Shown here: piece after piece, positions 34,037 to 42,971 of the stretch
Layout: the number at the start of each line of letters is the position of its first letter
How positions within the stretch are numbered: the first letter of the stretch is position 1
Assembly: GCA_045810625.1 (NCBI GenBank)
Contig: JBJMVQ010000056.1
Location: forward strand, 1 to 64,000
DNA: 64,000 nucleotides
Reading direction: 5' to 3'
From: JACQFZ01 sp045810625
GTDB lineage: Bacteria > Pseudomonadota > Gammaproteobacteria > Acidiferrobacterales > Sulfurifustaceae
Position numbers and translations under genes: made by a program
Notes under the pieces: model-generated
The model's input: the letters and a program-made list of their open reading frames with translations, nothing else
Databases searched by the model: none
Told to the model about the DNA's origin: nothing

Positions 34037-34424
34037 GGCTAACCTCGGCAGTACGGCATGCGACTCGGAGAATCGGGAAAGCTTACTCGCTCGCAGCACC
34101 GAGGGAAATTGTGGCGGCTGCGAACACCTGTACCCGCTCGATCAGTGCGATCTGCCGAACCGCCCTGCGCCGGGAAGGCTTAGCGACCGGGTCGAACAGG
34201 GGTACTGCGCATTCCACATGCTCGACCCAGGTCTTATGCTTGCGGCCGTCGACTTGTGGCGCCGGGAGCTGGAATCCTCCAAGCGCAGCAACCCGCCCAT
34301 GGCATCGCCGATACCGTCTGGCGGGTTCCCGTCATCGGATCGCGCGCTGGATAATCGTCAGTGGCGGGAACGATCTTGCGAAAATATGGGCGGAATCGCC
34401 CAACTGTCGTGGAGACCTGTATGA
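34035..34424 (+). CDS. Possible Cys-containing small protein
   Basis: A 129-codon frame with a motif-like part: NCGGCEHLYPLDQCDLP, then QGYCAFHMLDPGLMLAAVDL. Its TGA overlaps the ATG of the next gene (ATGA), which would couple translation. Against it: the only ATG coincides with the start of the divergent NTF2-like gene, there is no ribosome-binding site, and third-position base use is less biased than in neighbours. A shorter form may exist. Confidence 0.28.
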   Translation: MANLGSTACDSENRESLLARSTEGNCGGCEHLYPLDQCDLPNRPAPGRLSDRVEQGYCAFHMLDPGLMLAAVDLWRRELESSKRSNPPMASPIPSGGFPSSDRALDNRQWRERSCENMGGIAQLSWRPV

Positions 34425-35170
34425 AAGCGAATGGCAGCACGCAACCCAATCGTCGTCGATTCCTGCAAGCGGCGGGCGCTGCAACCGCGGCTTTGATGTT
34501 CAGCGGTCTGCCACAGACAGGACGCGGAGCGGATACCGGAAAGGCGAAAACGAAAATCGGCATCGTCGGTTCCGGGAGAGTCGGCGGCACACTCGGCGGC
34601 GTCTGGGTAAAAGCCGGGCACGAAGTGATGTTCTCCTCTCGCAACATCGAGAACGATAACGCGCTCGCGGCCAAGCTCGGGCCAAATGCGCGCGCGGGAA
34701 CGCCGCGCGAAGCAGCCGCCTTTGGCGAAGTGCTGATGATCTCGGTGCCCTACGGCGCGCTGCCGGCGGTCGGCAAGGAGTTGGCAGACGTCATCAAAGG
34801 CAAAGTCGTGATCGATACGTGCAACCCGTTCGTCGCGCGCGACGGCGCAGTCGCGACGTGGGCACGCGAGAAAGGCGCCGGTCTCGCGTCGGCGGAATTG
34901 CTGCCTGGTGCGCGCATCGTCCGCGCGTTCAATGCCATCAGTTACACGCAGATGGGCGCGGCGCACGAACAGCCGGGACGCATCGGTATGCCGATCGCAG
35001 GCGATGATCCTCAGGCGATCGCGCTGGCCTCACGCCTGATACGAGATATCGGCTACGAACCTGTCCTGATCGGCGGGCTCGCGATGGGCAAGTACTTGAT
35101 GCCGGGAACGCCGCTTGCCGGTGAGCATATGCCCGAAGAAATTCGAAAGATTGCCGCCACGCTTAAGTGA
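34421..35170 (+). CDS. Exported NADPH/F420-dependent reductase-like protein with Tat signal
   Basis: A 249-residue Rossmann protein of the NADP-oxidoreductase coenzyme F420-dependent family. A twin-arginine signal opens it (NRRRFLQAAGAATAALMFSG), then dinucleotide-binding KIGIVGSGRVGGTLGGVW, SSRNIENDN, VLMISVPYGALP, and VIDTCNPF, ending in a short helical domain. Folding with its cofactor before export by Tat is plausible. Start 34421 follows GGAG; the segment reading before it has no domain character. Confidence 0.85.
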   Translation: MKANGSTQPNRRRFLQAAGAATAALMFSGLPQTGRGADTGKAKTKIGIVGSGRVGGTLGGVWVKAGHEVMFSSRNIENDNALAAKLGPNARAGTPREAAAFGEVLMISVPYGALPAVGKELADVIKGKVVIDTCNPFVARDGAVATWAREKGAGLASAELLPGARIVRAFNAISYTQMGAAHEQPGRIGMPIAGDDPQAIALASRLIRDIGYEPVLIGGLAMGKYLMPGTPLAGEHMPEEIRKIAATLK

Positions 35171-35307
35171 ACGCTTCGTGCGACTCGCGAAGAACTCTTA
35201 AAACCGGCCGATCTGATTTTTCTTCCGGTTCCTCGTTGTTCCGTCAGCGCCATTGATGCAAAAACTGCCCGTCCATGCGCACGCGCTACGCGAGGAAACC
35301 GGGACCG

Positions 35308-36138
35308 ATGCCACTTATGATGCCCAAGATCATGCACCGAGTTTATTTTCGCCGGCACTACCTGTCTCTGTTCGCCCTCGCAGCCGCCCTGGCTGGTTGT
35401 GCCGTCCCAAAGTCGGCAAGCGACCGCGATCCTACCTACGTGTATCGATCGGGCAATGACTACGTTCGGCTCGAACCGCTCGAATCCGGCGCGTCAGCTA
35501 ATTCCCATCCTTTCGCCATTTCCGCCGATCAGCTGCGCGAGCTGCTGGCACCGTTGAAAGTCGCTCGCGCCGATGCGATCGGCCGGACGCCGGTGTTCAT
35601 GAACGAAGAGCTGAACACCCTCGTGCCGCCGCTCGCGTCTGCCCTGTCCAAGGCCGGCCCGAATCAGGACGTCACGTTTGCCGTTACCGGCTACCGCGGA
35701 CTACTGGGAAAGCTATCTCCCAAATCGATCACCACCGGACGTCTGTTCGTGACCACGGATTCGATAAATATGATTTTCGGGATGATGCAGCTGCGATTGG
35801 AAAGCGAGAAGGTTGAACCATCGACAATCGTTCCTCCCAGGATTATCCCCGGTACGCGCTCACTGCGAATCGACACCGCACCTTGGAAGATGGACCCCGT
35901 CGGCGGCTATTTTCACGATCAGCGCGGCGATTGGGTGGTGTTCGATCGTGCCGCGCTGATCGCCCCAACCGCTCCAACTGTACTACCCAGCCCCGGAGGT
36001 ACGACCGCACCGACCACGAACAGTAAAGTGGAGGAAATGGAAAAGCGGCTCGAAGCACTGGATGATCTCCGGAAGAAAGGCGCAATCACGGAACAAGAAT
36101 ATCGCGAACGCCGGCGCGCAATACTGGAGCAACTCTGA
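35308..36138 (+). CDS. Lipoprotein with C-terminal SHOCT domain
   Basis: A ~277-residue outer/inner membrane lipoprotein: signal peptide with lipobox ALAGC, a ~200-residue uncharacterised beta-rich region (FAVTGYRGLLGKLSPKSITT, GRLFVTTDSINMIFGMMQLR, DTAPWKMDPVGGYFHDQRGD), a Thr/Pro linker, and a C-terminal SHOCT helix pair (LRKKGAITEQEYRERRRAIL). Start unsure: ATG at 35308, 35317 or 35332 all keep the signal peptide. Confidence 0.78.
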   Translation: MPLMMPKIMHRVYFRRHYLSLFALAAALAGCAVPKSASDRDPTYVYRSGNDYVRLEPLESGASANSHPFAISADQLRELLAPLKVARADAIGRTPVFMNEELNTLVPPLASALSKAGPNQDVTFAVTGYRGLLGKLSPKSITTGRLFVTTDSINMIFGMMQLRLESEKVEPSTIVPPRIIPGTRSLRIDTAPWKMDPVGGYFHDQRGDWVVFDRAALIAPTAPTVLPSPGGTTAPTTNSKVEEMEKRLEALDDLRKKGAITEQEYRERRRAILEQL

Positions 36139-36468
36139 GGATTTCGCGCCTGTTGGCGGCGTCCGTCAGCCGGGAACCGGGACGCAGTGGCCATCACGCC
36201 GACGCGTTGCAAATTGCGCCGCCCTTCGGCCTCGTTCCTATGGCCTGCGGCTGCAACGTACGACTTCATTCGGGGAACCGCGTCAATTCCCGCAAATTCG
36301 TTGTTTCCGCTCCGTCCCGCAAGAAGCGCCAGCCCTGCCCCGTTCGGTTGAACTTGATAAATATTCAAAAACGCCAATAAAACGCCATCGCAGCAAAGTG
36401 CAAGTTGCGCTTGACCTCGAGTTAGCTCTAGCAAGTTAAATGAGCGCACGCAATCGTGAGGTGCTTCG
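36139..36468. other. Intergenic stretch, nothing supported
   Basis: 330 bases before the SnoaL-like gene. Short frames only; no hairpin with U-tract or clear promoter was recognised. Confidence 0.4.
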
Positions 36469-36876
36469 ATGAACATCGAGCAGAACAAAAGGATCGCCGC
36501 CGAATTTTTCGCCCGGTTCAGCGCGAACGATCTCGCCGGCGCGCTGAATCTCGTCGCCGATGATGCCACGTGGTGGCTCGCCGGCAAGTCACCGCAATCG
36601 CGCCCTGGGGGCACTTACGACAAGACGAAGATCGCGCACCTGTTCGAGAGGCTGGTCGGCCGATTGAAGGACGGACTGCGGATGAACGTGAAGAGCGCGA
36701 TCGGCGAGGCGAACCGCGTGGCTGTCGAAGTCGAGTCGCATGGCGAACTGACGAACGGCCGCCGGTACAACAACGAATACCACTTCTTGATGACCATCCG
36801 CGACGGCAAGATCTCCGCGGTCAGGGAATACAACGATACGCTACACGCTTTCGAAACGTTCTTTCAGCAGACCTGA
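36469..36876 (+). CDS. SnoaL-like / ketosteroid-isomerase-like protein
   Basis: A 135-residue NTF2-fold protein: NKRIAAEFFARFSANDLAGA, LNLVADDATWWLAGK, KIAHLFERLVGRLKDG, VAVEVESHGELTNGRRYNNE and YHFLMTIRDGKISAVREYND. Several members are isomerases or hydrolases, and others only bind ligands. GAGG precedes the ATG. It may work with the following enoyl-CoA hydratase, but a 318-base gap separates them. Confidence 0.85.
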   Translation: MNIEQNKRIAAEFFARFSANDLAGALNLVADDATWWLAGKSPQSRPGGTYDKTKIAHLFERLVGRLKDGLRMNVKSAIGEANRVAVEVESHGELTNGRRYNNEYHFLMTIRDGKISAVREYNDTLHAFETFFQQT

Positions 36877-37194
36877 TGCGGGTGCGGTCATCGCCGAGTC
36901 GGCCGCACACAGTGAGCTTCCGTGGCGTAATGCAGTCGTTACGCGACGTGCGAGTCTCGGCGTCGAGCGCTATGAAGCGACCTCCGAACGCCGCTGGATG
37001 GCATAGGAACGAGCGCGGCTCCCAATGACGCGCGGCAGATTTGCCCGTTGGCAGCCCGAATGCGACGCAGCTTTTCGCGTGTACTGCGCCGATCTCCATA
37101 TCGACTCCGAAACACCAGAACGAAAAAGGCTACAGCGGGGTTACCCGCCCCACGAAGCTGTATTAAAGTGCTCCCTCTTTCCTCTGGAGTCGCT
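36877..37194. other. Intergenic stretch before the enoyl-CoA hydratase gene
   Basis: 318 bases with no credible gene. The enoyl-CoA hydratase frame is open up to 37048 but that leader is Arg-rich and unlike the family. Confidence 0.4.
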
Positions 37195-38073
37195 ATGAAT
37201 TACGACACGCTGCGATACGAAGTTGAAGGCCGCATTCTCACCATTACGTTGAATCGTCCGGAGCGCATGAATGCTTTTAACGGCCAAATGTGCCGGGAAC
37301 TGATCGCCGCGTTCGATCGGGCCGACGCCGATGACGACGTTAAAGTAGTGATCGTGACCGGCGCAGGTAAAGCCTTTTGCGCGGGAGCGGATTTAGAGCG
37401 CGGCGGCGAGACGTGGGGTAAGCACGCCGAGTATCTCGCCGCTCAGCAAGCTCGGGAGCAGCGCTACGTCGGCGACGGCGGTGGACAAGTCACGCGCCGC
37501 ATCTTCGATCTCAACAAGCCCGTCATCGCGGCGATCAACGGCCCGGCGGTCGGCGTCGGCATCACGATGACCTTGGCTATGGATATCCGCGTCGCGGCGC
37601 CGAACATCAAGCTGGGCTTCGTGTTCGCCGGTCGCGGCATCGTTCCGGAAGCCTGTTCATCGTGGTTCCTGCCGCGCATCGTCGGGATCAGCAAAGCCCT
37701 GGAGTGGTGTTACTCCGCGCGCGTATTCAGATCCGAAGAGGCGTTGGACGCGGGATTAGTACGCAGTCTGCACGCGCCGGAAGAATTGCTCCCCACGGCC
37801 CGCGCCTTGGCGCAGGAGTTCATCGACAACGCTTCGGCGGTCTCAATCGCGATGATTCGTCACATGATGTGGCGCATGCTGTCCGCACCGCATCCCATCG
37901 ATGCGCATGAGGTCGACACCGCCGGGATTGCGGCACTCGGGAAATCGGACGACGCACGCGAAGGAATCACCGCATTTCTGGAAAAGCGCAAAGCGAATTT
38001 CAAAGACCGCGTGAGCAAGAACATGCCGTCGTTCTTTCCATGGTGGAAGGATCGAGCGTTTCGGAATTTATAG
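37195..38073 (+). CDS. Enoyl-CoA hydratase/isomerase family protein
   Basis: Crotonase-fold acyl-CoA enzyme, 292 residues, probably in fatty-acid breakdown. ITLNRPERMNAFN, then the oxyanion loop GKAFCAGADLERGG, then the second backbone-NH loop INGPAVGVGITMTLAMDIRV and FVFAGRGIVPEACSSW. A Glu in GIVPEACSSWFLP fits a catalytic acid. The start at 37195 follows CTGGAG and gives the family N-terminus. Confidence 0.92.
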   Translation: MNYDTLRYEVEGRILTITLNRPERMNAFNGQMCRELIAAFDRADADDDVKVVIVTGAGKAFCAGADLERGGETWGKHAEYLAAQQAREQRYVGDGGGQVTRRIFDLNKPVIAAINGPAVGVGITMTLAMDIRVAAPNIKLGFVFAGRGIVPEACSSWFLPRIVGISKALEWCYSARVFRSEEALDAGLVRSLHAPEELLPTARALAQEFIDNASAVSIAMIRHMMWRMLSAPHPIDAHEVDTAGIAALGKSDDAREGITAFLEKRKANFKDRVSKNMPSFFPWWKDRAFRNL

Positions 38074-38077
38074 CGCC

Positions 38078-38593
38078 TCAAGCAGCCGCACACTTCTTTA
38101 CCGTCTCCCAGGTGCGAGTCGTGACGTTGGCGCCGAAGGTCCTCTCGATTAACGTCATGAATACGGGTCCGCGCGGGCTCGGTACGTAAGCGGTAAAAAC
38201 CTCGCGCCGCGTCATGGCGAGAATACGTGCGCCATCGACCTCGAGCGGCAGCGAGAGCTTTCGTTTTTGCGGTTCACCCAGAAACGTAACCACGCGCTTT
38301 GCATTCGCAGGCAACCGGAAGGCAGCATAGGGATTCGCCTCGATCAGCTCGTGTAAAACGCTCATCGAACGCACGATCGTGTAGAACGTACGGTCGAGTT
38401 GCGCCGCCATCGCGGCTTCGATCGTGCGCGCGAGCGCGGTATCCGATTTGGACCGCGCCCCGAAAACGACGTTGCCGCTCGAAAGCACGGTCCTAACGTC
38501 TGCAAAACCGGCGCCTTCGAAGCAGCGCTTCAGCTCTGCCATCTTTGCGTTCATCGGGTTCACGCCGCGAAGGAACGCAACGTACCGAGGCAT
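38078..38593 (-). CDS. DUF1697 family protein
   Basis: A 171-residue protein matching DUF1697: MPRYVAFLRGVNPMNAKMAE at the start, LSSGNVVFGARSKSDT, ANPYAAFRLPANAKRVVTFL, and a C-terminal TWETVKKCAAA. Widespread, two ferredoxin-like halves, function unknown. ATG 38593 with GGGGGAG before it is preferred over the upstream in-frame start at 38659. It converges on the enoyl-CoA hydratase gene, four bases apart. Confidence 0.9.
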   Translation of the reverse strand: MPRYVAFLRGVNPMNAKMAELKRCFEGAGFADVRTVLSSGNVVFGARSKSDTALARTIEAAMAAQLDRTFYTIVRSMSVLHELIEANPYAAFRLPANAKRVVTFLGEPQKRKLSLPLEVDGARILAMTRREVFTAYVPSPRGPVFMTLIERTFGANVTTRTWETVKKCAAA

Positions 38594-39008
38594 CACTCCC
38601 CCGTTGCCTGAACGGCCCAACGTAAGATCGTTTGTCAGTATATCGAGATGAGTAAACAAACGCGCCGATCGCCGTGCTTGGCGCGCCGCATGCGTCGCCG
38701 GCCTGGCGTCAGCCGGGGCTTTGCGTGCTCGGGAGGGATAAACCGGCAGGCTCGGATGACACAGGAACAGCCGTGCCGCCTGCGCTCAGAAAAGGATGAG
38801 GTGACACCGCGACCGGCCATGCCTTTTTTATTCGTGACACCTGTTCGTCGCTCCATCAAAATCCGCAAGGCTTCACCGAAATCTGCTAATCTCGATCTCG
38901 CTATTTACGATTTGATAAAGCCAATCCAGCTGGCGGTCGCTTTCGGTCTGCGGCCTCGCCGTCTCAACGAACGGAGCGATTCGGGCATACGCCCGTGTCG
39001 ATGATCTA
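38594..39008. other. Intergenic stretch between divergent DUF1697 and MFS genes
   Basis: 415 bases. A 118-codon frame (38648-39004) has no domain features and ends against the MFS start; I do not support it. Promoters of both genes must lie here. Confidence 0.45.
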
Positions 39009-40298
39009 TTGAGCGCGAAACAGGAATCCCTCGCGTCGGCACCGGCCGCGCGCCCCGCCGCGATGCGGTTCATCATGTTCACAGCGCTGATCGATATGGT
39101 ATCGATCGGTCTGATCATTCCGGTTTTGCCGGTCCTGGTCGGAAACTTCACCGTGAGCCCCGCCGAACAAGCGTATTGGTTCGGCGTGGTGCTGTTCACC
39201 TTCGCCGTCGCCAATTTCTTTGCTTCGCCGATTCTCGGCGCGCTGTCGGATCGCTACGGCCGCCGCCCCGTTTTGCTGCTCGGCTTCTGTGGACTCGCGA
39301 CGAGCCTCTTCGTGACCGCGCTCGCTACGCAGTTGTGGATGATCATTACCGTCCGGCTGGTAAGCGGCGCATTGATGGCGAATATGTCGGTTGCTCACGC
39401 ATATGCCGCCGATGTCACGCCGCCGAAGGACCGCGCGCGCCGCTTCGGACAATTGGGCGCGATGGTCGGGCTCGGCTTCATCCTCGGCCCCGCGCTCGGC
39501 GGCCTGCTCGGCGGCATTAACATCCGTATTCCTTTCTTCGTGGCTGGCAGCCTCGCCCTGGCCAATCTTCTCTATGGCTACTTCGTGTTGCCCGAATCGC
39601 TGCCGCCCGAGCGCCGGCATCGCCCCTCGTTGCGCGCGGCGAATCCAGTGACGTCGTTGATCCGGCTCGGCCAATTGAAAGGCGTCGGCGCACTGGTCGT
39701 GATCGCCGGTTTCGGCAGCCTTGCGCAGTTCATGATCCAGACCACCTGGGTGCTCTACACGAGTTTCCGCTTCGGTTGGGGTCCGCAGCAAAACGGTTGG
39801 TCGCTGTTCACCGTCGGGCTCGCGTCGGTCGTGACGCAAGGATTCTTGCTACGGCACATGCTGAGCCGTTTCGGCGCGCAGCGCGTCGCCGTCATCGGAT
39901 TGGTGTCGAGCACGCTGTGTAATCTCCTCTGGGGCCTGGCGACCGAGGGATGGATGATGTACGTGCTCATCGCGTGCAATCTGTTTGCATTCGCGGTCGT
40001 GCCGGCGATTCAGAGCATGATCTCGAACGCCGCCGACGCGAAGACGCAAGGTCAAACGATGGGCGCGATCGCATCCCTCAACAGCTTGGCGGCCGTGATC
40101 GCGCCGGTGATCGGCGCGCCGTTGCTCGGCGTCGTGTCGCACCTCCCGAGCAACGACTGGCGCATAGGCGCACCGTTCTTCTTCTGCGCGACGCTGCAAC
40201 TCGCTTCCACCGTCACCTCGCTCGTTCACTTCCGCCATCACTCCTATACGGCGGCTTCGCCCGCAAGCGATACGGTTCCGGTGCGCGTCAACTCGTGA
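39009..40298 (+). CDS. Tet-like MFS drug/metabolite exporter
   Basis: A 429-residue permease with 12 helices, closest in style to the TetA/Bcr branch. Front IPVLPVLVGNFTVSPAEQ, motif A GALSDRYGRRPVLLLGFCG, motif C GLGFILGPALGGLLGG. A proton-coupled efflux role is expected; substrate unknown. The TTG at 39009 gives MSAKQES; an ATG at 39063 (MRFIMFTALIDM) is an alternative start. A decayed copy of its 3' half occurs at 45.7-45.9 kb. Confidence 0.9.
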   Translation: MSAKQESLASAPAARPAAMRFIMFTALIDMVSIGLIIPVLPVLVGNFTVSPAEQAYWFGVVLFTFAVANFFASPILGALSDRYGRRPVLLLGFCGLATSLFVTALATQLWMIITVRLVSGALMANMSVAHAYAADVTPPKDRARRFGQLGAMVGLGFILGPALGGLLGGINIRIPFFVAGSLALANLLYGYFVLPESLPPERRHRPSLRAANPVTSLIRLGQLKGVGALVVIAGFGSLAQFMIQTTWVLYTSFRFGWGPQQNGWSLFTVGLASVVTQGFLLRHMLSRFGAQRVAVIGLVSSTLCNLLWGLATEGWMMYVLIACNLFAFAVVPAIQSMISNAADAKTQGQTMGAIASLNSLAAVIAPVIGAPLLGVVSHLPSNDWRIGAPFFFCATLQLASTVTSLVHFRHHSYTAASPASDTVPVRVNS

Positions 40299-40559
40299 TC
40301 CGATGAAGCTGCCCACCGAGTCTCGATAGTCAACGTGCCGACGGCAGACCGGATCGAGCAGAACCAGGCGCGGACCGATCTGCAGACAACGATGTCGAGC
40401 TATTTTCCAGTCGCATAATAACCGCGGTCTTTGTGGACAACGAAATTGTCCCTCCGTTCGTAATATCGCCACATATACTCCGTTGCGCTTCGACTTGTCC
40501 TCGCTCTCCTCCGCACTCGCGCGGATCGCGGGCTGTTCGTTTCGATGTTGGAGGTCGCC
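40299..40559. other. Intergenic stretch after the MFS gene
   Basis: About 260 bases of short frames with no supported gene. Together with the hydrolase remnant and its tail this makes a 412-base gap before the cNMP-TrxR-like gene. Confidence 0.4.
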
Positions 40560-40610
40560 ATGACCAAGACGGTCATGCTCATTCACGGAGCCTGGCTCAC
40601 GCCGGCGTTT
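40560..40610 (+). pseudogene. 5' remnant of an alpha/beta hydrolase gene
   Basis: A GGAGG site and ATG open MTKTVMLIHGAWLTPAF, the typical first strand and HG oxyanion motif of an alpha/beta hydrolase. The homology stops after about 17 residues and runs into unrelated Arg-rich sequence just before the next gene. It looks like a gene truncated by deletion. Confidence 0.5.
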
Positions 40611-40710
40611 CGAGCACGCGCGGCATCCGGCCGCCGCCGCGTAAGCGGTCGTAGAGCGGTATTGACGAGTAAGGTAGGCTGGATAGTCTCGCCATCGAAG
40701 GACAGTGTCC

Positions 40711-42390
40711 ATGACCGAAACCGCCACGCTCGCTCCGCCGCTGCCGGTTACGCGCACCGAAGCGACCTTCCCCACACTGACTGCCGCGCAGGTCGCGCGC
40801 ATCGCGGCGCACGGACGGGTGCGCGCAATTCAGCCGGGCGACGTGCTGATCGAAGCCGGGACGCATGTGCTGCCGTTCTTCGTCGTCGGCAGCGGAGAGA
40901 TCCAGGTCGTCCGGCGCGCGGGCGGCGCCGAGGAGCTCGTCGCCGTGCACGGCCCGGGACATTTCACCGGCGAGATCAACATGCTCTCCGGCCGCCGCGC
41001 GCTGTTCGAGTCGCGCGCGAGCAAAGCGGGCGAGGTCATCGAGCTCGATCGCGAGAACCTGCTGTCGCTGGTGCAAACCGACGCGGAGCTGAGCGAAATC
41101 ATCATGCGCGCGTTCATCCTGCGGCGCGTCGAGCTGATCTCGCGCGGATTCGGCGATGTCGTGCTCGTGGGCTCGGAGCACTGCGCCGGCACGCTGCGCG
41201 TAAAGGAGTTCCTTTCGCGCAACGGCCATCCTTACACGTACATCGATCTCGACCGCGACACCGACGTGCAGAGCCTGCTCGATCGCTTTCACGTCAGCGA
41301 GGGCGATGTGCCGGTGGTGATCTGCCGCGGCGACGTGGTGCTGCGCAACCCGAGCAATGAGCAAATTGCCGAATGCCTCGGCTTCAACGATGCGATCGAC
41401 CCCGCGCTGGTACGCGACGTCGTCATCGTAGGCGCCGGTCCGTCCGGCCTCGCGGCGGCGGTCTACGCCGCTTCCGAAGGGCTCGACGTGCTGGTGCTCG
41501 AAACCAACTCGCCCGGCGGACAGGCGGGCTCGAGCTCCAGGATCGAGAACTATCTCGGCTTTCCGACCGGGATTTCCGGCCAGGCGCTGGCGGCGCGCGC
41601 GTACACGCAGGCGCAGAAGTTTGGCGCGCAAGTGCTCATCGCCAAGGGCGCCAGGCAGCTCGCGTGCAACAAGAAGCCCTACGTCGTCGAGATGGACGGC
41701 GGCGTGCGCGTGTCGGCGCGCGCGATCATCATCGCCACCGGTGCTGCGTATCGCAAACCCGCGCTCGACAACCTCACGCGCTTCGAAAACGCCGGCGTGT
41801 ATTACGGCGCGACGTTCATGGAGGCGCAGCTCTGCCGCGGCGAGGAAGTGATCGTCGTCGGCGGCGGCAATTCCGCCGGCCAGGCGGCGGTCTTTCTCGC
41901 GCAACACGCGAAGCACGTGCACGTGCTGGTGCGCGCGAAAGGCCTCGCGGAAAGCATGTCGCGCTACTTGATCCGCCGCGTCGAACAGAATCCCGCCATC
42001 ACGCTGCGCACGCAAACGGAAATCGAGGCGCTCGACGGCGACAACCATCTCGAACGCGTGCGCTGGCGCCACCGCGCGACGGGCAGCCGCGAGGGGCACG
42101 CCATTCGCCACGTCTTCATCATGACCGGCGCCGATCCGAGCACGAAATGGCTCGACGGCTGCGTTGCGCTCGACGCCAAAGGCTTTATCAAAACCGGCGC
42201 CGCACTGTCGCAAGCGGAGCTAGCCGGCGCCCACTGGCCGCTTGCGCGCGCGCCGCTGCTCCTCGAAACCAGCCGCCCCGGCGTGTTCGCCGTCGGCGAC
42301 GTGCGCGGCGGCAACATCAAACGCGTCGCGTCCGCCGTCGGCGAAGGATCGATAGCGGTTTCGTTCGTGCATCAGGTGTTGAGCGAGTAG
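40711..42390 (+). CDS. cNMP-binding / glutaredoxin-like / thioredoxin-reductase-like fusion flavoprotein
   Basis: A 559-residue cytosolic protein with three parts. Residues ~20-140 form a cyclic-nucleotide-binding-type beta roll (GDVLIEAGTHVLPFFVVGSG, GPGHFTGEINMLSGRRALFE). Residues ~150-220 form a glutaredoxin-like domain (RVKEFLSRNGHPYTYIDLDR). Residues ~232-555 form a thioredoxin-reductase-like flavin domain with FAD site VVIVGAGPSGLAAAVYAASE and NADPH site VIVVGGGNSAGQAAVFLAQH. Where E. coli TrxR has the CATC redox pair this protein reads GATF, so it cannot be a classical TrxR. ATG 40711 follows AAGGA; the ZnF-UBP gene starts 9 bases after the stop. Confidence 0.9.
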   Translation: MTETATLAPPLPVTRTEATFPTLTAAQVARIAAHGRVRAIQPGDVLIEAGTHVLPFFVVGSGEIQVVRRAGGAEELVAVHGPGHFTGEINMLSGRRALFESRASKAGEVIELDRENLLSLVQTDAELSEIIMRAFILRRVELISRGFGDVVLVGSEHCAGTLRVKEFLSRNGHPYTYIDLDRDTDVQSLLDRFHVSEGDVPVVICRGDVVLRNPSNEQIAECLGFNDAIDPALVRDVVIVGAGPSGLAAAVYAASEGLDVLVLETNSPGGQAGSSSRIENYLGFPTGISGQALAARAYTQAQKFGAQVLIAKGARQLACNKKPYVVEMDGGVRVSARAIIIATGAAYRKPALDNLTRFENAGVYYGATFMEAQLCRGEEVIVVGGGNSAGQAAVFLAQHAKHVHVLVRAKGLAESMSRYLIRRVEQNPAITLRTQTEIEALDGDNHLERVRWRHRATGSREGHAIRHVFIMTGADPSTKWLDGCVALDAKGFIKTGAALSQAELAGAHWPLARAPLLLETSRPGVFAVGDVRGGNIKRVASAVGEGSIAVSFVHQVLSE

Positions 42391-42398
42391 AGCAGACA

Positions 42399-42671
42399 AT
42401 GCCATCCACCAAGGCCTGCGCTCACTTGAGCGCGATCAGCAATGTCAAACATCCACAACGCCAGGAATGTCAGGAGTGCGTGAAAACCGGCGATGAATGG
42501 GTGCACCTGCGCATCTGCCAGGAGTGCGGCGCGACCTTATGCTGCGACAACTCGATAAACCGGCATGCGACGCGGCACGCACAGATGAGCGGCCACCCGG
42601 TGATTGCGTCCGCGGAGCCGGGCGAGCGATGGATATATTGTTACCCGGACGATGCGTTTGCGGGATACTGA
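42399..42671 (+). CDS. ZnF-UBP domain protein
   Basis: A 90-residue single-domain zinc finger of the ubiquitin-hydrolase type. Ligand pattern Cys7/His9, Cys24-x2-Cys27, Cys40-x2-Cys43, Cys48, His56/His60/His66, matching the ZnF-UBP spacing. In eukaryotes this domain binds the ubiquitin C-terminus; bacterial versions next to TrxR-like fusions have no known ligand. It starts nine bases after the flavoprotein stop, so the pair is an operon and probably works together. Confidence 0.88.
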   Translation: MPSTKACAHLSAISNVKHPQRQECQECVKTGDEWVHLRICQECGATLCCDNSINRHATRHAQMSGHPVIASAEPGERWIYCYPDDAFAGY

Positions 42672-42971
42672 GACTGGCCCAGCACGCACGGCACTATACG
42701 AAACTCTGTCGCCAATCGCTCCTTCAATGGTGACCATGCAGGTGCGATTCCCCCATCCCATAACGATGCGCGCGAAGCACAGCAGCGCGGACCGCTCCGC
42801 TTTGACGGCGTTCGCACGTTCAAAATCGCCGCGCTTTGCGCGGGGTAGATGCCCCGTCCCCGTATACGCGGGCGAGGCCGTACACCAGGACACGCGCGGG
42901 CCGAATTAACTTATAAACTCGCTTTTCGTTCGCGAGTACAATGATGCGCCCTACCAACGGCATTCCGCAGC
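42672..42971. other. Intergenic stretch before the hybrid kinase
   Basis: 300 bases with only short overlapping frames. A GC-rich CGCGCTTTGCGCGGGG palindromic patch lies near 42831. Nothing else was recognised. Confidence 0.4.

Noticed and set aside
40597..42213. 538-codon minus-strand frame over the TrxR-like fusion
   Set aside because: Antisense to a clear FAD/NADPH protein; composition typical of antisense frames.
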